Shown here piece by piece: positions 17,952 through 29,462 of a stretch of 64,000 bases of DNA. The notes beneath the pieces were generated by a model. It made no database searches. It saw only the letters and a program-made list of their open reading frames with translations, and was not told the DNA's origin. The stretch's first letter is position 1; each line of letters opens with the position of its first letter. The translations under genes and the position numbers were made by a program. This stretch comes from Rhodopseudomonas sp. (GTDB taxonomy: Bacteria > Pseudomonadota > Alphaproteobacteria > Rhizobiales > Xanthobacteraceae): the NCBI GenBank assembly GCA_016124795.1, contig WGNB01000010.1, positions 1 to 64,000 of the forward strand, in the 5' to 3' direction.

Positions 17952-19394
17952 TCAGGCGATTTTCACATATTCGAAATCGCCGGACTTGTTGTCGATGCCG
18001 ACCTTGGGCGGCGAGATCCAGCTGGCGAACTGACCAGGTTCGGACCGCGGCTGCATCAGGCTTTCGATGAAATCCTTGTCGCCGTCCGACGGCAAATAGT
18101 CACCGCGCGTCCGGCTCCAGTCGCTGTCGCTCAAGAGATTGCCGTTGACGTCGGTAAGCACCTTGGAGAATTCGCCGATATGGCGATGGAAAGCGACATG
18201 CGGCAGCTTGATCTGGAACGGGATGCCGAAGCTTTCGATGACCTTGTTCCAGCGGCCGACGCCCGCGTTGCAGTCGACGACGTAATCGTCGCGCAGCCGC
18301 ATATTGAGCGCCGACAAAGCAGGCGCGTCTTCCGCCTTGATCTGGCCGTCGACCAGACGCAGCACCGGGTAAGTATCGTTTTCGAGCTGATGATCGTCCT
18401 TCAGCCGGTCTTCGCGATAGCGGCCCTTCAGGCCGGCGTGGAAGGCGTTGGCGGCATTGGTGGAGATTTCATTGCCAAACAGATCGAGCGTCAATGAAAA
18501 GTGCAGATTGGCTTTCTTCTGGACGGTCGGCAGATCGATGACGCCGAGCTTGCGGATCTTGTCGATCTCGTAGGGATCCTTGATGCCCGCTTTCTGCATC
18601 GCTTCGCAAGTCGCCTGGATGACACGGGTTACGCCGGTTTCACCGACGAACATGTGATGGGCCTCCTCGGTCAGCATGAAGCGGCATGTGCGCGACAGCG
18701 GGTCGAAGCCGGATTGCGCCAGCGCTTCGAGCTGCATCTTGCCGTCGCGGTCGGTGAAGAACGTGAACATGAAGAATGACAGCCAGTCCGGCGTCTGTTC
18801 GTTGAAGGCGCCCAGCATGCGCGGCGTATCGGCATCGCCGGAGCGGCGCTGCAACAAGGCTTCGGCCTCTTCGCGGCCGTCGGCGCCAAAATATTTTTGC
18901 AGCAGATAAACCATTGCCCAGAGATGACGGCCTTCCTCGACATTGACCTGGAACAGGTTGCGCATGTCGTAGAGCGACGGCGCGGTCTTGCCGAGATAGC
19001 GCTGCTGTTCGACCGAAGCCGGCTCGGTATCGCCTTGAATGACGACGAGGCGGCGCAGCATGGCGCGATATTCGCCGGGGATTTCCTGCCAGACCGGTTC
19101 ACCTTTGTGGCGGCCGAAACCGATTTTGCGATCGGTATGCTGCGGCGCGAGCAGCACGCCCCAACGATATTCCGGCATCCGGACATAATCGAACTTGGCC
19201 CAGCCCTTCGGATCGACGCTGATCGCGGTGCGCAGATAGACCAGCGATTCCTGGAAACCGTCCGGCCCCATGTCGTTCCACCAGTCGATATAACCGGGAT
19301 GCCATTTCTCAAGCGCGTGCTTGACGCGCGGATCGGTGCCCAGGCCGACATTGTTCGGGATCAGACCGTCGTAATCGACCGCTTGAATGTTCAT
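17952..19394 (-). CDS. boxB: Benzoyl-CoA 2,3-epoxidase oxygenase subunit BoxB
   Basis: 480 residues, close to the roughly 470 of characterised BoxB. The di-iron oxygenase inserts one oxygen into benzoyl-CoA to give the 2,3-epoxide. Family hallmarks are the N-terminal DYDGLIPNNVGL, the long helical body and LTEEAHHMFVGETGV, which carries di-iron ligands (E-x2-H type). The ATG at 19394 follows GAGGAAG. It is 144 bp downstream of boxC in the same direction. It needs an NADPH-linked reductase; BoxA is not in the window and the flavoprotein/ferredoxin pair at 22.4-23.8 kb is the candidate donor. Confidence 0.92.
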   Translation of the reverse strand: MNIQAVDYDGLIPNNVGLGTDPRVKHALEKWHPGYIDWWNDMGPDGFQESLVYLRTAISVDPKGWAKFDYVRMPEYRWGVLLAPQHTDRKIGFGRHKGEPVWQEIPGEYRAMLRRLVVIQGDTEPASVEQQRYLGKTAPSLYDMRNLFQVNVEEGRHLWAMVYLLQKYFGADGREEAEALLQRRSGDADTPRMLGAFNEQTPDWLSFFMFTFFTDRDGKMQLEALAQSGFDPLSRTCRFMLTEEAHHMFVGETGVTRVIQATCEAMQKAGIKDPYEIDKIRKLGVIDLPTVQKKANLHFSLTLDLFGNEISTNAANAFHAGLKGRYREDRLKDDHQLENDTYPVLRLVDGQIKAEDAPALSALNMRLRDDYVVDCNAGVGRWNKVIESFGIPFQIKLPHVAFHRHIGEFSKVLTDVNGNLLSDSDWSRTRGDYLPSDGDKDFIESLMQPRSEPGQFASWISPPKVGIDNKSGDFEYVKIA

Positions 19395-19538
19395 GGCGAC
19401 TTCCTCTCTCAACGACCGGTTTTTCTTTCCATCATTCCGGGACAGCACATCGCGCCGAACCCGGAAGCGAGACGCCAATCGGGCGCCTGTATCCCAATTC
19501 CGGATTCGCCCGCTTAGCGAGCGTCCCGAAATGACCTG

Positions 19539-21194
19539 CTAGACTCTATCCTTGGCGAATTCCGGCTTGACGCCCGAACCGTAAAGCTTGAGCGCACCAT
19601 GTTCGCCAATCGCATTCGGCCGCTGGAAGATCCAGTTCTGCCAGGCAGTCAAGCGTCCGAAAATCTTGGTCTCCATCGTCTCCGGGCCAGCGAAGCGCAA
19701 ATTGGCTTCCATGCCGGTCATGGCGTCAGGTGAGAAGCTGGCACGCTCCTCCAGCATCACGCGGGTCTCGTCATCCCAATCGAAACTCTCATAAGCTTGC
19801 GTGATCAGGCCGAGGCGATCGGCTTCTTCGGCTTCGACGGCGACGCCGATCTTGCTCTGCGCGGCCTGAACCGATTTCGGCTCACCAAGAAAGCGCGTCT
19901 GCAATCGGGACAGACCGTTGCCCATCGGATAGAGACCGAAATTGACGTGACCAAGCGTGATCGCCGCCGGCGGACGATTGTCGCCCTCTCGCGTTCCGAT
20001 CAGCATCAATGAGCGATCGGCCGCGAAGGCCAGTTCGGCCAGAGTGCCGGCAAAGCAGGAGCCGGGCTCGATCAGCGCGATGAAGCTTTTCGGCGTGGTA
20101 TCGATCCGCTTCAGCGTGCGCTTGAGATAGTGGCGGATCTCGCGCATCAGCCAGTCTTTGTCATGCTGGCTGACAAAGGCGTCGTAATCAAGAACCGCCA
20201 GCGCGTTGCCTTCGGTACGCAACAACACAACGCCGATCGCCGGTTCATTGGCGCGCAGATGCAAAATGGCGTCTTCGAGTTCACGCGCCACCGCCAGCGG
20301 CCAGAATTTGTCCCCGAGCGCATGCGCGGCAGCGAGCGAAGCCGGCTCCGGCTCCGACGGACCGCGCACCGTGATCGATACCAGACCGCGCGGCCGGTCG
20401 ATCTCGACCTCGACATTGGGATACGAAATGCGATCGCCGTCGAACTTGCGGGCCAATGGCGTCAGCGTGATGCCTTTAGCGCTCTTCGGCCGGTCGGACC
20501 GTGCGGCGATTTCGTGCGCGCGCGCCGATACTGTGTCGCCCCATTTCGAATTCGGCACCACTTCGTCGACCAGGCGCCATTCGACCGCCTTGGCGCCGCG
20601 AATGCCTTCCTCGATCGAGCAGAACACATCGGCGCGATCACGCCGCACCTTGCGCTTATCGGTGACGCGCGTCAGGCCGCCGGTGCCAGGCAGCACCGCA
20701 AGCAACGGCGTCTCCGGCAAGGCAACGGCGGAACGGCGATCGTCGACCAGCATGATGTGGTCGGCGGCGAGCGCCAGTTCATAGCCGCCGCCGGCGGCAT
20801 TGCCGTTGATGGCGCAGATATAGGTCTGTTTCGAATTGGCCGACGCGTCCTCGATCGCGAGCCGGGTTTCGTTGGTGAACTTGCAAAAGTTCACCTTGTG
20901 CCCATGCGTCGACTTGCCGAGATAACGGATATTGGCGCCAGCGCAGAACACATTATCCTTGCCGGATTTGATAACGACCGCACCGGCATCCGGATGCTCG
21001 AAACGCAGCCGCTGCACCGCGTCGTTCAGTTCGATGTCGACGCCGAGATCGTAGGAATTGAGCTTGAGTTCATAACCGTCGGACAACCCGCCGGCCTGGT
21101 CGACATCCATGATCAGATAAGCGACATCGCCATCGCGTTCGATTCGCCAATGACGATAGCGGGCTGGCTCAGTTTGAAAATCGATAATCGACAT
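19539..21194 (-). CDS. boxC: 2,3-Epoxybenzoyl-CoA dihydrolase BoxC
   Basis: 551 residues, the normal length. Two crotonase-like halves: the first holds CAGANIRYLGKSTHGHKVNF and NGNAAGGGYELALAADHI (oxyanion-hole region), the second PGSCFAGTLAELAFAADRSL. Opens the epoxide ring of the BoxB product hydrolytically, releasing formate and a semialdehyde CoA ester; the formate could feed the Fds dehydrogenase encoded a few kilobases away. First gene of the minus-strand box operon, transcribed divergently from the BoxR-type regulator with a 167-bp shared promoter region. Confidence 0.93.
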   Translation of the reverse strand: MSIIDFQTEPARYRHWRIERDGDVAYLIMDVDQAGGLSDGYELKLNSYDLGVDIELNDAVQRLRFEHPDAGAVVIKSGKDNVFCAGANIRYLGKSTHGHKVNFCKFTNETRLAIEDASANSKQTYICAINGNAAGGGYELALAADHIMLVDDRRSAVALPETPLLAVLPGTGGLTRVTDKRKVRRDRADVFCSIEEGIRGAKAVEWRLVDEVVPNSKWGDTVSARAHEIAARSDRPKSAKGITLTPLARKFDGDRISYPNVEVEIDRPRGLVSITVRGPSEPEPASLAAAHALGDKFWPLAVARELEDAILHLRANEPAIGVVLLRTEGNALAVLDYDAFVSQHDKDWLMREIRHYLKRTLKRIDTTPKSFIALIEPGSCFAGTLAELAFAADRSLMLIGTREGDNRPPAAITLGHVNFGLYPMGNGLSRLQTRFLGEPKSVQAAQSKIGVAVEAEEADRLGLITQAYESFDWDDETRVMLEERASFSPDAMTGMEANLRFAGPETMETKIFGRLTAWQNWIFQRPNAIGEHGALKLYGSGVKPEFAKDRV

Positions 21195-21247
21195 GATCCG
21201 CCCTGGTTGACGTCCCTTTCAAAGGAGCGGTCTACGCCGCCGCCTCT

Positions 21248-21263
21248 ATGCATTATTCTGCAT
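21248..21263. promoter_or_regulatory. BoxR/BzdR-type operator near boxC
   Basis: Inverted repeat ATGCA-N6-TGCAT, 54 bp before the boxC ATG. It contains two TGCA units, the core recognised by BzdR-family regulators of benzoate pathways. A TTGACC hexamer on the minus strand at 21281-21286 may be the -35 of boxC, in which case this repeat covers the -10 region and binding would repress boxC. Confidence 0.5.
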
Positions 21264-21332
21264 CTCGATAACATCGCCGAGGTCAATTAACAATAGCGTA
21301 GATTTTATCGGTTCGAACTTTCAGCTTGTCTA

Positions 21333-21344
21333 GCATTATAATGC
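21333..21344. promoter_or_regulatory. Palindrome with -10 element before boxR
   Basis: Perfect 12-bp palindrome GCATTATAATGC containing a consensus TATAAT (21337-21342) and overlapping a TGCA (21342-21345). It lies 17 bp before the boxR start. Binding by BoxR itself would block this promoter, suggesting autoregulation. Confidence 0.5.
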
Positions 21345-21361
21345 ATGTTAGCCACTAAGCC

Positions 21362-23402
<2,041 letters not shown>

Positions 23403-23451
23403 TCCATTACGCCGCACGATCTCTCCTCCCTCTCGCGAGTTATCAAAGACC

Positions 23452-23775
23452 ATGCCGAAAATCACTTTCATCGAACATGACGGCACCGTTCACGAAGTCG
23501 AGGCCGAAATCGGCGCGACTGTGATGGAAACGGCGCTGCGCAACGACGTGTCCAGCATCGTCGCCGAATGCGGCGGCGGCTGCACCTGTGCGACCTGTCA
23601 TGTTTATGTCGATGAAGCCTGGACCGCGATCGTCGGCCCGCCCTCGGCCGACGAAGAAGCCGAGCTCGACGCAGCCTTCGAGGTGCGGGATAATTCCCGT
23701 CTGTCCTGTCAGATCAAGGTGACCGAAGCGCTCGACGGCCTGATCGTACGGACGCCGTCTTATCAAGGCCGCTAA
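23452..23775 (+). CDS. 2Fe-2S ferredoxin, adrenodoxin type
   Basis: 107 residues from the ATG at 23452. Cluster ligands follow the C-x5-C-x2-C pattern in CGGGCTCATC plus a distal cysteine in RLSCQI, the adrenodoxin/putidaredoxin signature. Last gene of the boxR-reductase-ferredoxin unit, 49 bp after the reductase. Probable carrier from the NADPH reductase to the BoxB di-iron centre; other oxygenases are possible clients. Converges with the Tat-peptide gene 8 bp further on. Confidence 0.88.
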   Translation: MPKITFIEHDGTVHEVEAEIGATVMETALRNDVSSIVAECGGGCTCATCHVYVDEAWTAIVGPPSADEEAELDAAFEVRDNSRLSCQIKVTEALDGLIVRTPSYQGR

Positions 23776-23783
23776 CCCGGTTC

Positions 23784-24008
23784 CTAGAAGCGGGCCGCCC
23801 GGTAATACATCCGGACGTGCTCGGTCTCGCTATAGCCGGCTTGCCGCTCCTGCGGTGCCGGCGTCGCGGCTTCCACTTTCGGCAAGGCCAGCCCGACCGT
23901 CGCGCCAGCTGCGCCAGCGCCGAGCCCAGCCATTTTCATGAAGCCGCGGCGACTGACCTGCTTCGGCGAGGCCTTTTCGTTCTTCGGCTTGCGACCACGT
24001 TTGGCCAT
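23784..24008 (-). CDS. Small twin-arginine protein of formate dehydrogenase loci
   Basis: 74 residues. A lysine-rich start is followed by SRRGFMKMAG and a hydrophobic stretch, a clear twin-arginine signal, then about 30 mature residues. It resembles the short 'formate dehydrogenase region Tat target' proteins, normally next to membrane-bound periplasmic formate dehydrogenases. Here it ends a cytoplasmic Fds operon, 12 bp after fdhD, so it may be a leftover of another formate dehydrogenase or serve a distant one. Confidence 0.7.
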   Translation of the reverse strand: MAKRGRKPKNEKASPKQVSRRGFMKMAGLGAGAAGATVGLALPKVEAATPAPQERQAGYSETEHVRMYYRAARF

Positions 24009-24020
24009 TGGCCAGTCTCC

Positions 24021-24998
24021 CTAAGATGAAGTGAGAATTCGACTGTCTTGCGCCGCCGTCGCGTCGAGCCGCGGCGGCAAGCCGGCGCCGTCGATGAATT
24101 CGGGATGGCTGTAGACCTGCATGCTGTCGGGACGCGCCAGCGCCACCAACGTCATATTGGCCGATTGCGCCGTCGTCACCGCCAGGGCGGTCGGCGCCGA
24201 GATTGCCACCAGCAACGGCACGCCGGCGGTCGCCGCTTTCTGTACCATCTCGAAACTGCAACGGCTGGTGATGACGACAAACCCTTCGCCTGGCTCGCGT
24301 TTGGCCAACGCCAGCGCACCGATCAGCTTATCGAGCGCATTGTGCCGGCCGACATCTTCCGCCGCCATGACGATGGCGCCATCGGCATCGGCAAAGACGG
24401 CGGCATGCAGCGAGCGCGTGACGCGATTGAGCGCCTGCCATCGCGGCAAATCCGCAAGAGCGCGCGTAATCGCCGCCGTCGCAAGCGCCCGGCTCCGATG
24501 CAGCGGCGGCACTGGCCGCACCGCCTGATCGAGACTGTCTACCCCGCACAAACCACAACCGGTACGCCCCGCCAGACTGCGGCGGCGCTCGCGCAAGGCG
24601 GCGAAGCGGCGCGCCGAAATCGTCAGATACACGACCAGCCCCTGCGGCGCTTTGGTCACCTCGATATCGTGCAGTTCGTCCGGATGCCGGAGGATGCCCT
24701 CGCTCAGGCTGAAGCCGAGCGCGAAAGCTTCAAGATCGGCAGGCGTCGCCATCATCACGGCGTGCGACACACCGTTGTAAGTCAGAGCAACCGGCACTTC
24801 CTCGGCAACGCTGTCGCGCATCGTCGTGGCGACGCCATCGCGCAGCAGATAACCATCGGCCGTGGCGACGGCTACCGGTCCATCGTCAGCCCGGCGGCCC
24901 ATCGGGCTCAGCCCGGCGGCCAAAGTCGCATCCGCTGGCAAGGACACGACGGGAGCCGCGCCGGCCGATCCATTCCTGTATGCGAGAGGCCGTCTCAT
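24021..24998 (-). CDS. fdhD: Formate dehydrogenase sulfurtransferase FdhD
   Basis: 325 residues. FdhD passes sulfur from a cysteine desulfurase to the molybdenum cofactor, essential for formate dehydrogenase activity. The catalytic CxxC is visible as GCGLCG, and the conserved AEDVGRHNALDKLIG and TSRCSFEMVQKA segments follow. Some 40 residues at the N-terminus are poorly conserved. It corresponds to FdsC of fdsGBACD operons. Its neighbour upstream is a cysteine desulfurase, giving donor and carrier together. Confidence 0.9.
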   Translation of the reverse strand: MRRPLAYRNGSAGAAPVVSLPADATLAAGLSPMGRRADDGPVAVATADGYLLRDGVATTMRDSVAEEVPVALTYNGVSHAVMMATPADLEAFALGFSLSEGILRHPDELHDIEVTKAPQGLVVYLTISARRFAALRERRRSLAGRTGCGLCGVDSLDQAVRPVPPLHRSRALATAAITRALADLPRWQALNRVTRSLHAAVFADADGAIVMAAEDVGRHNALDKLIGALALAKREPGEGFVVITSRCSFEMVQKAATAGVPLLVAISAPTALAVTTAQSANMTLVALARPDSMQVYSHPEFIDGAGLPPRLDATAAQDSRILTSS

Positions 24999-25034
24999 CC
25001 ATTCCTCGGTGCCGTCGCCGACCGATTTATTATG

Positions 25035-25050
25035 TTTAGATATGTCTAAA
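25035..25050. promoter_or_regulatory. Palindrome between cysteine desulfurase and fdhD
   Basis: TTTAGA-TATG-TCTAAA in an AT-rich 77-bp gap before fdhD. It could be an operator giving fdhD its own control. No regulator can be named. Confidence 0.35.
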
Positions 25051-25075
25051 TTCGGAAAATTGGATTATACGGAAA

Positions 25076-26308
25076 TTATGAGCTTTTGAACAGCTCAATG
25101 TCGCTCTTCGCATTGGGCACATCCCGCAACCGCTCGACTTCATCGGCCATCCGCGCCACCGCGCGATCGATATCCCGAGCGGTCGTGAAGCGGCCGAGAC
25201 CGATGCGCAGCGAGGCGCGCGCCAGCGCTTCATCAAGGCCAAGCGCGCGCAAGACATAAGACGGCTCGAGCGAGGCCGACGAACAGGCCGCGCCGGACGA
25301 CATCGCGATATCGGGCAGCGCCGTCATCAGGTCCTCGGCGTCGACTCCGGGAAAGGCAATATTGAGATTACCGGCCACCCGCGCGGTGATATCACCATTC
25401 ACTTGAATGTCCGGCAACCGGCGACGCAAACCCGCCAGCATGACGTCGCGCAAGGCTACGACGCGGGCGGCTTCCGCCGCCATCTCCAGGCTGGCGATCT
25501 CGCAAGCCGCGCCGAAGCCAACGCATAGCGGCAGCGGCAATGTGCCGGAGCGCAAGCCGCGCTCCTGACCGCCGCCATCGAACAACGGCGAAAAGCCGCG
25601 CTGCAATTCCTGGCGAACGTAGAGTGCGCCGATCCCCATCGGACCATGAAGCTTGTGACCGGACAGGCTCATCAGATCGATGTTCATCGCTTCGACATCG
25701 AGAGCGATTATGCCAGCCGCCTGCGCCGCATCGCTGTGAAGCAAGATCCCGCGTTGACGGCACATCCGACCGATCTCCGCCAATGGCTGGATCACGCCGA
25801 TCTCATTATTCACCGCCATCACCGACACCAGCGCCGTCTTCTCGGTCAGCGCAGCGGCGAGCCGATCAAGATCGATCAAGCCATTAACTTTAACCGGCAG
25901 AACGGTGACGCGCATGCCACCCGCTTGTAGACGGGCACAGGTCTCCAGCACGCAAATATGCTCGGTCACGACCGTCACGATCTCGTCGCGCCGAGGATCG
26001 AACCCGGCCACGCCCTTAATGGCCAGGTTATTGGCCTCGGTCGCGCCGGAGGTAAAGACGATCTCGCTCGGCTTGGCGCCGATCAGCGCCGCGACCTGAC
26101 GGCGTGCCGTCTCAACCGCATCCTCCGCCGCCCAGCCGACGCTATGCTGGCGCGCATGCGGGTTGCCGAACCGGCTAGTGAAAAACGGCAGCATGATATC
26201 GACGACGCGCGGGTCGGTCGGCGCGGTCGCCTGATAATCGAGATAGATCGGCGCGTCCTCGCATTGAAGCCGCCGCTCCGTCATCGCCTGCATGGCGCTC
26301 GTACTCAT
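25076..26308 (-). CDS. Cysteine desulfurase (NifS/IscS type)
   Basis: 410 residues, class V PLP enzyme releasing sulfur from cysteine. Visible: YLDYQATAPTDPRV at the start, TSGATEANNLAIKG, the PLP lysine in SLSGHKLHGP and the catalytic cysteine in SSGAACSSASLEPSYV on an IscS-like loop. It lies between fdsD and fdhD, not in an isc/suf cluster, so it is most likely the dedicated sulfur donor to FdhD for cofactor sulfuration, as IscS is in Escherichia coli. A general Fe-S role cannot be excluded. ATG at 26308, 49 bp after fdsD. Confidence 0.88.
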   Translation of the reverse strand: MSTSAMQAMTERRLQCEDAPIYLDYQATAPTDPRVVDIMLPFFTSRFGNPHARQHSVGWAAEDAVETARRQVAALIGAKPSEIVFTSGATEANNLAIKGVAGFDPRRDEIVTVVTEHICVLETCARLQAGGMRVTVLPVKVNGLIDLDRLAAALTEKTALVSVMAVNNEIGVIQPLAEIGRMCRQRGILLHSDAAQAAGIIALDVEAMNIDLMSLSGHKLHGPMGIGALYVRQELQRGFSPLFDGGGQERGLRSGTLPLPLCVGFGAACEIASLEMAAEAARVVALRDVMLAGLRRRLPDIQVNGDITARVAGNLNIAFPGVDAEDLMTALPDIAMSSGAACSSASLEPSYVLRALGLDEALARASLRIGLGRFTTARDIDRAVARMADEVERLRDVPNAKSDIELFKSS

Positions 26309-26357
26309 CCATCCCTCAACGCCGCATCCATTGTCGCGCGGCGCGGTCGCGCCGCCA

Positions 26358-26603
26358 TCACGCCGCGACGGATTTCGCCTTCAATTGTTCGATGGCGGTC
26401 CGCACCGCCGGATCGAGGCCCGCGCCGCCGGCATCGAGGTGCGCAAAGATGGCATTGCGCATCCGCGGCTCCCAGAATTTGCCGATGTGTTCGGCAATCC
26501 CCGCAGCCGCCTTGCTCTGGTCCTGATCCCTGCCGCGTCCCTGAGTGACAAAGAATTTGCCGATCTGGTTGGCCATGTAGACCAGCTTCTGCGGAGACGA
26601 CAT
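26358..26603 (-). CDS. fdsD: NAD-dependent formate dehydrogenase delta subunit
   Basis: 81 residues. Typical FdsD: KLVYMANQIGKFF near the start, then a helical region ending in AVRTAIEQLKA. The small subunit is needed for the soluble FdsGBAD complex. Starts 5 bp after fdsA, so is translated with it. Confidence 0.88.
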   Translation of the reverse strand: MSSPQKLVYMANQIGKFFVTQGRGRDQDQSKAAAGIAEHIGKFWEPRMRNAIFAHLDAGGAGLDPAVRTAIEQLKAKSVAA

Positions 26604-26608
26604 TGGCT

Positions 26609-29452
26609 TTACTCCGCCGCTTCGGCCGGGGCGATGCGCCGGCTCCGACGGGCGAAGTCATTATAATCCTCCTGCCAGCGCGACGGCCCGTTCGACACCG
26701 TGATCTGCACCGCCGTCACTTTGTATTCCGGGCAATTGGTCGCCCAGTCGGTGAAATCGGTGGTGATGACGTTGGCCTGTGTATCCGGATGATGGAATGT
26801 GGTGTAGACGACGCCGGGCGCAACCCGGTCGGTGATCTGCGCCCGCAACGACGTCTCTCCGGCGCGGCTTTGCAACTTCACCCAATCGCCGTCGCGCACG
26901 CCGCGCTGCTCGGCATCGTGCGGATGAATCTCCAGCCGGTCCTCGGCATGCCAGATGCTGTTGTCAGTGCGCCGGGTTTGCGCACCGACATTATATTGCG
27001 ACAGGATTCGGCCGGTCGTAAGCAGCAACGGGAAGCGCGGACCGGTCTTCTCATCGGTCGCGATATACTCGGTGACGACGAAATTGCCCTTTCCGCGCAC
27101 GAAGCCGTCTATATGCATGACCGGCGTGCCGAAAGGCATCTTGTCGTTGCACGGCCACTGCACTGAACCGAGCTCGTCGAGTTTGGCATACGATACGCCG
27201 GTGAAGGTCGGCGTCAGCCGCGCGATCTCGTCCATGATCTGCGACGGATGGTCATAGGGCATATCGAAGCCAAGCGCCCTCGCCAGCCGCACCGTGATTT
27301 CCCAGTCGGCATAACCGTTCTTCGGCGCCATCACCTTGCGCACGCGCTGAATGCGACGCTCGGCATTGGTGAAAGTGCCGTCTTTCTCCAGGAAGGTCGA
27401 ACCCGGCAGAAACACATGGGCATAATTGGCGGTCTCGTTCAGGAACAGGTCCTGCACCACGACGCATTCCATCGCCGCCAATCCCGCAGCCACATGCTTG
27501 GTATCTGGATCGGATTGCAGGATGTCCTCGCCCTGAATGTAAATGCCCTTGAAGGTGCCGTCGACCGCGGCATCCAGCATGTTCGGGATGCGCAGGCCCG
27601 GCTCCTTTTCGAGGGTGACGCCCCACAGCGCACCAAACAGCTCGCGGGTAGCGTCGCCCGAGATATGACGATAGCCCGACAATTCGTGCGGGAACGACCC
27701 CATGTCGCAGGCACCTTGCACATTGTTCTGCCCACGCAGCGGATTCACGCCAACGCCGGGTCGGCCGATATTGCCGGTCGCCATCGCCAGATTGGCAATC
27801 GCCATCACCGTGGTTGAACCCTGGCTATGTTCGGTGACACCGAGCCCGTAATAAATCGCGCCATTGCCACCAGTTGCGTATAGCCGCGCCGCGTCGCGAA
27901 TGCTTTGCGCCGGCACGCCGGATGCCAAAGCCACCGCTTCCGGACTGTTCTGAGGCAAGGTGACAAATTCAGCCCAATCCTGAAACGCCTCCCAGTCGCA
28001 GCGCTCGCGCACGAAGGTCTCATCGACCAGCCCTTCGGTCACGATGACATGCGCAAGGGCCGTCAATACGGCGACATTCGTGCCGGGCTGCAACGGCAGA
28101 TGATAGGCCGCCTCGATATGCGGCGACCGCACAATATCGGTGCGACGCGGGTCGATCACGATCAGCTTCGCGCCCTCACGCAATCGCTTCTTCAGCCGGG
28201 ACGCGAACACCGGATGACCATCGGTCGGATTGGCGCCGATGATCATGACGACATCGGTCTGCTCAACCGAATCGAAGTCCTGCGTGCCGGCCGATGTGCC
28301 GAAGGTGGTCGCCAGACCGTAACCGGTCGGTGAGTGGCAGACGCGCGCGCAGGTATCGACGTTGTTATTGCCAAAGCCGGCGCGGATCAGCTTCTGAACC
28401 AGGAAGGTTTCCTCGTTGGTGCAGCGCGACGAGGTAATGCCGCCGACCGCATCCTTGCCGTAGGTCCCCTGGATACGCTTGAACTCGGACGCAGCATAAG
28501 CAAAAGCCTCGTCCCATGACACTTCACGCCACGGATCGCTGACCTTGGCGCGGATCATCGGCTTCAGGATGCGTTCCCTGTGCGTGGCGTAACCCCAGGC
28601 GAAACGGCCCTTGACGCAGGAATGGCCGCGATTGGCCTTGCCGTCCTTGTACGGCACCATGCGCACCAGTTCGTCGCCACGCATCTCGGCCTTGAACGAA
28701 CAGCCGACGCCGCAATACGCGCATGTCGTCACCACCGAATGCTCGGGCGTGCCGATCTCGATCACCGATTTCTCGTTCAAGGTCGCGGTCGGACAGGCCT
28801 GCACGCAGGCGCCGCAGGACACGCATTCCGAACCGAGGAAGCTTTCCTGCATACCGGGCGACACCACCGAGTCGAAACCACGACCGGCAATCGTCAGCGC
28901 GAAGGTGCCCTGCACTTCCTCGCAGGCCCGCACGCAGCGCGAACAGACGATGCACTTCGACGGATCGTAGGTGAAATAGGGGTTGGATTCGTCCTTGCCG
29001 GGATTGGCGTGTTTCTCGCCGTCATAGCCATAACGCACGTCGCGCAAGCCGACTGCGCCCGCCATATCCTGCAATTCGCAATCGCCATTGGCCGAACAGG
29101 TCAGGCAGTCGAGTGGATGGTCGGAGATGTAGAGTTCCATCACGCCCTTGCGGATGGTCTTGAGCCGGTCGGTCTGGGTCTTGACCACCATGCCGGCCGC
29201 GACCGGCGTGGTGCAGGACGCCGGCGTGCCGGCACGGCCTTCGATCTCGACCAGACAGAGGCGGCACGAGCCGAAAGCTTCGACCATGTCGGTGGCGCAA
29301 AGCTTGGGGATCTGCGTGCCCGCTTCCATCGCGGCGCGCATGACCGAGGTGCCTTCCGGCACGGTTACGGCTTGTCCATCGATGGTCAGCGTTACGGTCT
29401 TGTCAGTTCTGGACCGCGGCGTGCCGTAGTCGATCTCGGATACGAGTGACAT
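26609..29452 (-). CDS. fdsA: NAD-dependent formate dehydrogenase alpha (catalytic) subunit
   Basis: 947 residues. Order of domains: [2Fe-2S] with C52, C63, C66, C80; NuoG-like His-Cys [4Fe-4S] region at HPLDCLTC; two [4Fe-4S] clusters at CIVCSRCVRAC (167-177) and CVSCGACVQAC (210-220); then the FdhF-like part with CAYCGVGC (244-251) and the molybdenum ligand cysteine C372 in RVCHSPT, so this is a cysteine and not a selenocysteine enzyme. It oxidises formate to CO2; electrons go to NAD+ through FdsB/FdsG. ATG at 29452 has AGGAAG upstream; an earlier alternative start would overlap fdsB. Confidence 0.95.
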   Translation of the reverse strand: MSLVSEIDYGTPRSRTDKTVTLTIDGQAVTVPEGTSVMRAAMEAGTQIPKLCATDMVEAFGSCRLCLVEIEGRAGTPASCTTPVAAGMVVKTQTDRLKTIRKGVMELYISDHPLDCLTCSANGDCELQDMAGAVGLRDVRYGYDGEKHANPGKDESNPYFTYDPSKCIVCSRCVRACEEVQGTFALTIAGRGFDSVVSPGMQESFLGSECVSCGACVQACPTATLNEKSVIEIGTPEHSVVTTCAYCGVGCSFKAEMRGDELVRMVPYKDGKANRGHSCVKGRFAWGYATHRERILKPMIRAKVSDPWREVSWDEAFAYAASEFKRIQGTYGKDAVGGITSSRCTNEETFLVQKLIRAGFGNNNVDTCARVCHSPTGYGLATTFGTSAGTQDFDSVEQTDVVMIIGANPTDGHPVFASRLKKRLREGAKLIVIDPRRTDIVRSPHIEAAYHLPLQPGTNVAVLTALAHVIVTEGLVDETFVRERCDWEAFQDWAEFVTLPQNSPEAVALASGVPAQSIRDAARLYATGGNGAIYYGLGVTEHSQGSTTVMAIANLAMATGNIGRPGVGVNPLRGQNNVQGACDMGSFPHELSGYRHISGDATRELFGALWGVTLEKEPGLRIPNMLDAAVDGTFKGIYIQGEDILQSDPDTKHVAAGLAAMECVVVQDLFLNETANYAHVFLPGSTFLEKDGTFTNAERRIQRVRKVMAPKNGYADWEITVRLARALGFDMPYDHPSQIMDEIARLTPTFTGVSYAKLDELGSVQWPCNDKMPFGTPVMHIDGFVRGKGNFVVTEYIATDEKTGPRFPLLLTTGRILSQYNVGAQTRRTDNSIWHAEDRLEIHPHDAEQRGVRDGDWVKLQSRAGETSLRAQITDRVAPGVVYTTFHHPDTQANVITTDFTDWATNCPEYKVTAVQITVSNGPSRWQEDYNDFARRSRRIAPAEAAE

Positions 29453-29462
29453 CGCAAGCTTC

